A stretch of 10,703 nucleotides of DNA from positions 1 to 10,703 of the forward strand of contig JAITAW010000073.1 of NCBI GenBank assembly GCA_031283905.1, in the 5' to 3' direction. Under the pieces are notes generated by a model, which saw only the letters and a list, made by a program, of their open reading frames with translations, had not been told where the DNA came from and ran no database searches. This document shows, one piece after another, positions 1-5,135 of this stretch. Every line of letters starts with the position of its first letter. Positions within the stretch are counted from its first letter, which is position 1. A program made the translations under genes and the position numbers. The DNA comes from Treponema sp. Lineage in GTDB: Bacteria > Spirochaetota > Spirochaetia > Treponematales > Breznakiellaceae.

Positions 1-303
1 TGATACAGGCCGCTTCTTCTTCCTTTCCAATAAAAGGGCGGGCAAATGGTATATTCATCCGAAGCATGTATGTAAGCCTATGCAAGATCGCTTTGATTGT
101 CAAGAACGCGCGCTCATGCGATGCTTTGATACTCCATAGGGCAGAGGTCTTATCGAAATTTTCACTTTGATAACAAACAATGTTGAAGGCATGGGCCGCG
201 CCGCCTACGACATCTCCAAGCAAACCGCCCGCCGCGATTGAGTGGGAATGAGCGGGGCGGCGGGGGCCGCTGTTACACCAATGCTTGCCGGTTTCAGTTT
301 CAC
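1..303 (-). pseudogene. Partial, frame-disrupted unrecognised gene running off the left edge
   Basis: Reading leftwards, a GTG at 303 follows a strong Shine-Dalgarno (GGGGAGG, 309-315) and opens VKLKPASIGVTAAPAAPLIPT. That frame closes at a stop soon after position 210. From about 241 to position 1 the neighbouring frame is open for about 79 codons and reads like protein (GGLLGDVVGGAAHAF, then SENFDKTSALWSIKASHERA, then FARPFIGKEEEAA). The simplest explanation is one gene with a single missing base near 240, either true decay or a sequence error. I recognise no family. The Gly/Ala-rich start could be membrane-associated. It has no evident link to the plus-strand operon. Residue composition makes coding origin plausible but not certain. 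Confidence 0.45.
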
Positions 304-339
304 AAAAACCTCCCCGATAATGCGTATCCCATGCGGGGG

Positions 340-510
340 CTATGCCGTTGTTTCTTGCTTCAGAATATCAAGAATACGCTTTAACCACTCGTCATATTTC
401 GCATTATCGTCTTCGATTAAGTCGCCGTTGTTATACCACATAAACAGGGCGTATTTCTCCTGCGCTCATACGAGAGCCGGCAGCAGCGCCAGCGCGCACG
501 TTCCCCTTAT
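340..510 (-). pseudogene. Coding remnant (C-terminal part of an unrecognised gene)
   Basis: In the frame ending at a TAG (342-340) there are 41 sense codons reading AQEKYALFMWYNNGDLIEDD followed by NAKYDEWLKRILDILKQETT and A. This has the charged, amphipathic pattern of a real protein C-terminus. An in-frame TGA at 468-466 cuts it from a further short open stretch (…ALALLPALV) that itself begins after a TAA at 513-511. No start codon with a ribosome site is visible; an internal Met would give only 33 residues. It shares frame and strand with the next fragment (GTG at 303), so the two were either adjacent genes or parts of one gene. Family not recognised. Confidence 0.4.
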
Positions 511-862
511 TTAAGTAAGATATTTTAGAAAGAAACTATAGCAGAATTGGAAAGAAAGGACAATTATTGAAGATTTCTCCTTGAAATTGTATCGTATACA
601 GGGAAACGAATCTCCGCACCCCAGTTTACGCCCCAAGGGGCGCAAACATGTTTGGCGCAAAACGTTTGCGGCGGAGTATTAAACCCTACCGGTCGCCGCC
701 GCGCTTGCGGTATCATGATAGAAGTACATAGCCGGACGCCCGCGTACAATCCCCATAGAAAACTCGAATCGCTCATTCAGTAAATTAGAAAATCCACCCT
801 TCTCCACCTGCATACACCCCTTTACACGTTACGTATTCTTGCTTCATACGGCGATATCGTAA
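511..862. other. Non-coding stretch with no supportable gene
   Basis: Only a 70-codon minus-strand reading frame (776-564) exists here. It lacks a ribosome binding site and has no recognisable family pattern. The section is AT-rich at both ends and contains a GC-rich palindromic core (624-676) and a perfect 10-bp palindrome TATCATGATA (711-720). It could be part of a dispersed repeat, which cannot be tested from one window. Confidence 0.4.
624..674. repeat. Cluster of overlapping palindromes
   Basis: Three inverted repeats overlap. CGCCCC-AA-GGGGCG (629-642) is extended by GTTT/AAAC arms to 624-647. CAAACATGTTTG (643-654) is a perfect 12-bp palindrome. CGCAAA-ACG-TTTGCG lies close behind, at about 656-670. 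The element GCGCAAA recurs in the set. The arrangement is compatible with a REP-like element or a strongly folding transcript. No gene ends immediately beside it, so a simple terminator role is not obvious. Confidence 0.4.
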
Positions 863-919
863 CATGCGGTCCAAAAAATACATGCCATCCATCTATGGTA
901 TCTACATGCTTACCGCATG
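863..919. repeat. Nested inverted repeat upstream of the operon promoter
   Basis: CATGCGGT (863-870) and ACCGCATG (912-919) are perfect 8-bp complementary arms. Inside them ATGCCAT (882-888) and ATGGTAT (895-901) pair with one G-T wobble around a 6-nt loop. The whole can fold as a two-tier stem-loop ending 56 bp before the -35 box. It could be a regulatory site or a terminator-like structure, although no T run follows directly. Confidence 0.4.
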
Positions 920-926
920 GCGGGTT

Positions 927-963
927 AAAAACGTATAGTTTCTCATGAAAAAACATAGTTTTT
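927..963 (+). promoter_or_regulatory. Repeated motif upstream of the -35 box
   Basis: Two related sequences, AAAAACGTATAGTTT (927-941) and AAAAACATAGTTTTT (949-963), are about 22 bp apart, roughly two helical turns. Each is an imperfect or perfect inverted repeat. They end 12 bp before the -35 hexamer, which is where an activator would bind. AT-richness alone could also produce such matches. Confidence 0.3.
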
Positions 964-975
964 ATTAAAAGATAC

Positions 976-1004
976 TTGACATTATCTATCGGTTTAGTTA
1001 TTAT
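976..1004 (+). promoter_or_regulatory. Sigma-70-type promoter of the operon
   Basis: A consensus -35 box TTGACA (976-981) is followed after exactly 17 bp by TATTAT (999-1004, five of six consensus bases). The predicted start lies near 1011, leaving a leader of about 55-65 nt to the first small ORF and about 350 nt to the lipoprotein gene. It is the best promoter match I found upstream of the plus-strand genes and is correctly oriented. No sigma-54 GG-N10-GC promoter, typical of many nif operons, was found here. Confidence 0.75.
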
Positions 1005-1020
1005 ACTAAATACATAGTAT
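1003..1020. promoter_or_regulatory. Palindromic operator candidate over the -10 and start site
   Basis: ATACTA and TAGTAT are perfect 6-bp arms separated by six bases, overlapping the -10 box and expected start. A protein bound here would block initiation. The inner arms TACTA-N6-TAGTA have the same arms and spacing as BlaI/MecI-type operators, but the core differs, so the resemblance may be chance. No regulator gene is in the window. Confidence 0.4.
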
Positions 1021-1024
1021 TATT

Positions 1025-1040
1025 AGGAATAAAAATTCCT
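1025..1040. promoter_or_regulatory. Second palindrome in the 5' leader
   Basis: AGGAAT-AAAA-ATTCCT is a perfect inverted repeat in the leader, 5 bp after the first palindrome. It may be a second operator or a small leader hairpin. Followed only by AT-rich sequence without a T run, it is not a clear terminator. Confidence 0.4.
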
Positions 1041-1065
1041 GGTTAAATAAATTAGAACATTCAGG

Positions 1066-1352
1066 ATGGAAACCATGTCTTCGTTTGAAAGGAAATACAT
1101 TGACCGTCTCCCGAAAGTATTCATAGTTTTCCCGATGACCCTGTCCGCAGTCGCGCTATCGGTTATCGAAGCGCTGAAATGCCGCTATGGCATTAAGAAT
1201 GCGGACCGTACGCCCAGGTCGGCTACCGACCGGTGTTTCTGACAAAGGACGTGAGAACATTTTCGGATTTTTCGGCCTGCCGTGAAGATCCGCAGTGGCG
1301 CGTTGCGCTGCTAATCGAACAGCACTGGCGGCATTCAGCCGCGTTATTATAG
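1066..1352 (+). pseudogene. Small unrecognised ORF, apparently frameshifted, first in the operon
   Basis: Translation can start at ATG 1066 or, better, at ATG 1075, which is preceded by AGGA at a good distance. The frame reads MSSFERKYIDRLPKVFIVF, continues through a hydrophobic stretch to CRYGIKNA, and as annotated stops at 1240-1242. From 1203 the neighbouring frame continues with coding character: GPYAQVGYRPVFLTKDVRTF, then EDPQWRVALLIEQHWRHSAA, to a TAG at 1350-1352, just before the Shine-Dalgarno of the lipoprotein gene. Restoring one base near 1200 gives a single protein of about 92 residues. I see no slippery heptamer, so programmed frameshifting is unlikely; decay or a base-call error fits better. 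No family recognised. Its place directly behind the promoter suggests it once belonged to the same pathway. Confidence 0.5.
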
Positions 1353-1360
1353 GAGTTAGT

Positions 1361-2449
1361 ATGAAAAACTATTTTGTTAAAACAGTATTCGTTCTGTTTT
1401 CGGTTGCGCTTATGGCGGGTTGTGCGCCCAAAAAGACGGACGGCGGAGGGACGGACGCAAAAGCCACGGTAAAGGCTGAAAAATTCAACATCATCGCCGA
1501 TCCAAACTTAACATCGAACCCTCTGTCAATTATTGCGCGGGAGCGCGGATACTTTGCCGAGGAGGGCATCGATCCAAATTTCATCTTTTTGCGGGACGGG
1601 CGTACCGAGGCGCTTTCTACCGGCAAGGGCGACATCTACCTTCAAGAACTGATTCCACCGCTTGTCTATGCATCACAAGGAGCGCCGGTTAAAATCATCG
1701 GAGGCACCCTTTCCGGAGGCAATTACGTAATTTGCAAGGCGGAAAACGCCGAAAAGTACGCTACGCTTGAAGGCTGGAAAGGGGCGAGACTTGGTACAGT
1801 GCGGCTTTCCACCTCCGAGATGGTCTCGCGCTATGCGATTACGCAAGCCGGTCTTGACACGGAAACGGACGTGCGTTATACCGAAATTGATAGCTACCCC
1901 AACATCATTGAGGCGGTGCGGAAGGGACAGGTTGACATCGGCTTTATCGCAGGCGGCCCGTACCGGCAGAGCGCCCTTGACCTGGGGCTTTTCATCCTTT
2001 TCCCGATGAACTTCCTCACTCCGAACTACCTCTGCTGCCGCCTTAATGCTTACACACCCTCTTTAGAAGCAAAGCGCGAACTTTTTGTACGTTTTCTTGT
2101 TGCTTACCTTCGCGCATGGAAGGATTTCAACGACATAAATCAGCGCGAGGACATCATCAAAATGTTCGCAACCCTTACTTCGCAGACGGAGGCGTTTATT
2201 ACCGAGATGGTTTTTGACCCGAGCCGCAACGGCGAGCGTTCCTACAACCCCGATCCTGACCGCCGCCGCGTAACCAATGTGTGGAACACGCTTAAGGTTA
2301 CGGGCTACATTAAGCCGGAAGGAATCGAGATTGAGAATGTGGTAGACGTTACGGTTTACAAGGATGCCCTTGATGAAGTCCGCCGCCGTTATCCGAATGA
2401 GCCGCTCTACGAGGAGTTGGCGGAATTCTACAAGGAAAACGATGAGTAG
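1361..2449 (+). CDS. ABC transporter substrate-binding lipoprotein, SsuA/TauA/NMT1-like
   Basis: This 362-residue protein is the extracytoplasmic receptor of the importer encoded by the next two genes. ATG 1361 is chosen because AGGAG (1351-1355) lies just upstream and the protein then begins with a lipoprotein signal peptide: MKNYFVK, a hydrophobic core, and the lipobox LMAGC with Cys21 as the lipidated residue. A Gly/Asp/Lys linker follows. The mature part shows the family pattern: NPLSIIARERGYFAEEGID (about 54-72), a GKGDIYL switch where the classical receptor senses ligand, GAPVKIIGG, LEGWKGARLG and RKGQVDIGFIAGGP. This is the SsuA/TauA/ThiY-type fold, whose known ligands are sulfonates, taurine, nitrate and pyrimidine precursors. 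The ligand cannot be read from sequence. Its stop overlaps the ATPase start by 8 bp, so the genes are co-translated. Neighbouring sulfur metabolism makes an organosulfur ligand attractive, but this is inference. Confidence 0.88.
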   Translation: MKNYFVKTVFVLFSVALMAGCAPKKTDGGGTDAKATVKAEKFNIIADPNLTSNPLSIIARERGYFAEEGIDPNFIFLRDGRTEALSTGKGDIYLQELIPPLVYASQGAPVKIIGGTLSGGNYVICKAENAEKYATLEGWKGARLGTVRLSTSEMVSRYAITQAGLDTETDVRYTEIDSYPNIIEAVRKGQVDIGFIAGGPYRQSALDLGLFILFPMNFLTPNYLCCRLNAYTPSLEAKRELFVRFLVAYLRAWKDFNDINQREDIIKMFATLTSQTEAFITEMVFDPSRNGERSYNPDPDRRRVTNVWNTLKVTGYIKPEGIEIENVVDVTVYKDALDEVRRRYPNEPLYEELAEFYKENDE

Positions 2450-3254
2450 GATCGTTATTGAAAATCTCCGCCTCATTTTTAAGCAGACCGGCGCGCAGGA
2501 AAGCGCAGCGTTTATTGCGCTGGAAAACATGAACGCCGTTATCGAATCAGGCATGTTTGTCTGCGTGATAGGACCGTCAGGATGCGGTAAGAGTACATTC
2601 CTCTCCGTGCTTGAAGGGCTTATCGCGCCGACATCGGGCCGTGTGTTGATTGACGGTATGCCGGTAACAGGGACGGGACCGGAACGCGCCGTGGTTTTTC
2701 AGCAGTATACGCTCTTCCCGTGGATGACCGCGAAGCAGAACATTGTCTTCGGGATAAGGCAGGCGCTCAAGGACCTGTCCGAAAAAGAAGCATCGGCGCG
2801 GGCGGATGATTTCCTGCAAAAAGTGGGGCTTGTGGACGCCGGCGACAAACTTCCCGGCCAACTTTCCGGTGGTATGCAGCAACGTGTAGCCATCGCCCGC
2901 GCTCTTGCGGTACATCCCAAGATCATCCTTATGGACGAGCCTTTCGGCGCTATCGACGCCAAGACCCGCATCGTGTTGCAGGAACTTCTTTTAGAGCTGT
3001 GGGGCGGGGACGAACAGAAAAAGACCGTGGTCTTTGTAACGCACGACATCGATGAGGCGCTTCTTTTGGCCGACCGCATAATTTTTATGAAGCCGAAAGA
3101 AATCGCCGAAACGATACCCGTGCCGCTGTCGCGCCCTCGTGCAAAGAACGGTCAGTTTGTGGACGGTGATGAGTACCGCAGAATTCGCGCCCATCTTGTC
3201 GCGAAATTTTATCAGGATGTGCGCGAACATATAGATGGCGAGGTCGTATTATGA
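2442..3254 (+). CDS. ABC transporter ATP-binding protein, SsuB/TauB-like
   Basis: This 270-residue cytoplasmic ATPase powers the importer. All nucleotide-binding motifs are intact: Walker A GPSGCGKST (44-52), Q-loop VVFQQ (Gln87/88) followed by LFPWMTAKQN as in nitrate/sulfonate-type ATPases, signature LSGGMQQR (141-148), Walker B IILMDEP (161-167), D-loop GAIDA, and switch His201 in VTHDIDEA. I chose ATG 2442, inside the ATGAGTAG overlap with the lipoprotein stop, because it yields the normal family N-terminus (MSRIVIENL); an upstream in-frame start would add 26 residues with no family character. The gene ends in an ATGA overlap with the permease. The length is normal for the family and it looks fully functional. 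Confidence 0.93.
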   Translation: MSRIVIENLRLIFKQTGAQESAAFIALENMNAVIESGMFVCVIGPSGCGKSTFLSVLEGLIAPTSGRVLIDGMPVTGTGPERAVVFQQYTLFPWMTAKQNIVFGIRQALKDLSEKEASARADDFLQKVGLVDAGDKLPGQLSGGMQQRVAIARALAVHPKIILMDEPFGAIDAKTRIVLQELLLELWGGDEQKKTVVFVTHDIDEALLLADRIIFMKPKEIAETIPVPLSRPRAKNGQFVDGDEYRRIRAHLVAKFYQDVREHIDGEVVL

Positions 3255-4195
3255 AAAGCAATACAGATGATAAACGGATAGCTTTCATTTCAAGAATCAT
3301 CAATCTGCCGATGCTTTTTCTGTTGCTTGTAATTATACTCGCGCTTTTTGCGCCGTCAAAAATGAATGTACGCTTTAAGATACAGGCGCCGTACAGTTTT
3401 ATCACGGCGGCAATTTTAGCGTGGCTGTATTTTCAATTCAAATTAAGCAAAACCGCGCAAGCCGCACGGGATGTCGCGTCCATCGTACTGGGTTTTCTGT
3501 TTATATGGGAAATCGCCGTAACGAAACTTGATTTACTGCCCTTTGTATTTGTACCTGCGCCGGAAAATGTATTCAACGTATTTGTAAGTGATTACAAAAT
3601 GATATTTTCCGGCTTCATACGTTCCATCTTCTTATTGCTTTCCGGATTTACCGCCGCGATAATTGCCGGCGTAGGCTTCGGCATTGCGGTGGGCTGGATT
3701 CCTCGCCTGCGTAACGCCGTATTTCCGATAGCAAAGGCGATAAGTACGGTGCCCGCGCTCATCTACAGCCCCTACCTTGTGGTAATGATGCCCACATTCA
3801 CGAGTGCATCTATCTTTGTCATATTTTGTGGCAGTTTCTGGATGCTTTTTATGAATATGATTCAGCGCGTGGGCACTATCGATCAGCGCATCATCAACAC
3901 GGCAAAAATACTTAACGTAAAAACCGGAGCGATGCTTTTCAAAATTATTTTGCCGTACACTCTGCCGCATATCTTAAATGATATGACGACGATGCTTTCA
4001 ATTTCGGTGATGACGCTTACTGTCGCCGAAATGATTGGCGCGGATCGCGGCATAGGTTTTTACGTACGCCGATCGCTTGATTACGCGAATTATACGCAGT
4101 CGATTGCGGGAATTATTTTTATCGCGCTGGTGATAACGGTGCTGAACATCGCGCTTGCGCTTCTGCGTAAAAAACTTATCAGATGGAGTTATTGA
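3251..4195 (+). CDS. ABC transporter permease, SsuC/TauC-like
   Basis: This 314-residue inner-membrane protein forms the channel of the importer, probably as a homodimer. The core carries the binding-protein-dependent permease pattern. It includes the ATPase-docking EAA-type loop (about 216-242, AKILNVKTGAMLF then LPYTLPHIL), the following TVAEMIGADRGIGFYV stretch typical of SsuC/TauC, and a final membrane helix (about 286-305) before a basic tail. Hydrophobic segments lie near 16-34, 47-63, 75-91, 121-147, 163-180, 184-205, 247-263 and 286-305. The family is usually about 250-270 residues with six helices, so the first two segments look like an N-terminal extension. Start and ATPase stop share ATGA, indicating translational coupling. 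The cysteine synthase gene begins 3 bp after the stop. Confidence 0.9.
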   Translation: MKSNTDDKRIAFISRIINLPMLFLLLVIILALFAPSKMNVRFKIQAPYSFITAAILAWLYFQFKLSKTAQAARDVASIVLGFLFIWEIAVTKLDLLPFVFVPAPENVFNVFVSDYKMIFSGFIRSIFLLLSGFTAAIIAGVGFGIAVGWIPRLRNAVFPIAKAISTVPALIYSPYLVVMMPTFTSASIFVIFCGSFWMLFMNMIQRVGTIDQRIINTAKILNVKTGAMLFKIILPYTLPHILNDMTTMLSISVMTLTVAEMIGADRGIGFYVRRSLDYANYTQSIAGIIFIALVITVLNIALALLRKKLIRWSY

Positions 4196-4198
4196 AAA

Positions 4199-5125
4199 AT
4201 GGCGGATATAACACAGAATGTATGCGAACTTATTGGCAACACGCCGATTATGGAACTTTCGCGTATACAAAAAAAATATGCATTAGGCGCCCGTGTTTTG
4301 GCGAAGTTGGAATTCTTTAATCCCGCCGGCAGCGTGAAAGACCGCATCGCCCGCGCCATGCTTGAAGATGCCGAATCAAAAGGGCTTATCGGGCCGCACA
4401 CCACGATTGTTGAACCTACAAGCGGCAATACCGGACTTGGCCTTGCCGCCGTCTGCGCGTACAAAGGGCTTCGCCTTATCATTGTAATGCCCGAAAACAC
4501 GTCTAAAACGCATATTGATTTACTAAGAGCCTATGGCACGGAGGTGATTCTTACCGAAAGCTCGAAGGGCGTACGCGAGGCGATTGCGAAGGCTGAGGAG
4601 ACCGCCGAATCAATACACGACAGTTTTATTCCGGGGCAGTTTATCAACAGCGCGAATCCCGCCGCGCATTTTACCGCGACGGGCCCGGAGATTTGGCGGC
4701 AGACTGGTGGCAAAGTTGATTATTTTATCGCCGGTGTTGGTACCGGCGGCACTATTTCCGGAACGGGAAATTTTCTAAAATCGGCAAACAGCAACATAAA
4801 AATTATTGCCGTGGAACCGGACGCCTCGCCGTTTTTGTCAACCGGAAAGAGCGGCTCCCACCACATTCAGGGCATTGGCGCGGGGTTCGCGCCCGCCGTT
4901 CTCGACACGCACATCTACACCGAGGTGATTCGGGTGAGCGATTCTGACGCATTTGAAACGGCGCGCGTTCTTGCCAAAAACGAAGGCATCCTCGCAGGAC
5001 CTTCATCGGGCGCGGCGATCCGCGCCGCGATTGACATCGCGCTCCGGCCCGAAGCGCAGGGAAAAATCATAGTCGCGCTTCTGCCGGATTCGGGAGAGCG
5101 ATACATATCATTGGGAATATTATAA
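4199..5125 (+). CDS. cysK: Cysteine synthase / O-acetylserine sulfhydrylase family (CysK-like)
   Basis: This 308-residue PLP enzyme would join sulfide, or possibly another thiol or nucleophile, to O-acetylserine to give cysteine or an S-substituted derivative. Diagnostic elements are all present: PLP-binding Lys47 in NPAGSVKDR, substrate loop PTSGNTG (73-79), phosphate-binding GTGGTISGTG (181-190), HHIQGIGAGF (221-230), PSSGAA (268-273) and C-terminal DSGERY. The length is that of canonical CysK. One loop is unusual: after MPE (98-100) the common TMSIERR-type sequence is replaced by NTSKTHIDL. This lies near the region contacting substrate and partners in CysK, so the acceptor or nucleophile could differ. 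The gene sits 3 bp after the permease and 10 bp before the fusion enzyme, clearly in the same operon, which ties the cluster to sulfur assimilation or to making an unusual cysteine-like product. Family certain, exact substrate uncertain. Confidence 0.9.
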   Translation: MADITQNVCELIGNTPIMELSRIQKKYALGARVLAKLEFFNPAGSVKDRIARAMLEDAESKGLIGPHTTIVEPTSGNTGLGLAAVCAYKGLRLIIVMPENTSKTHIDLLRAYGTEVILTESSKGVREAIAKAEETAESIHDSFIPGQFINSANPAAHFTATGPEIWRQTGGKVDYFIAGVGTGGTISGTGNFLKSANSNIKIIAVEPDASPFLSTGKSGSHHIQGIGAGFAPAVLDTHIYTEVIRVSDSDAFETARVLAKNEGILAGPSSGAAIRAAIDIALRPEAQGKIIVALLPDSGERYISLGIL

Positions 5126-5135
5126 GAGGTTTTAA

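Noticed and set aside
242..514. Plus-strand 90-codon open frame
   Set aside because: It lies opposite minus-strand fragments with better protein character, has no clear ribosome site and resembles no family.
564..776. Minus-strand 70-codon open frame
   Set aside because: It has no Shine-Dalgarno, runs through the palindrome cluster and has an implausible composition; more likely a chance frame through a repeat.
1190..1210. Programmed -1 frameshift in the small leading gene
   Set aside because: No slippery X XXY YYZ heptamer and no clear downstream pseudoknot were seen at the junction.
1295..1360. Upstream start for the lipoprotein gene (22 extra residues)
   Set aside because: The extension has no ribosome site and would bury the lipoprotein signal peptide; ATG 1361 has AGGAG and gives a proper lipobox.
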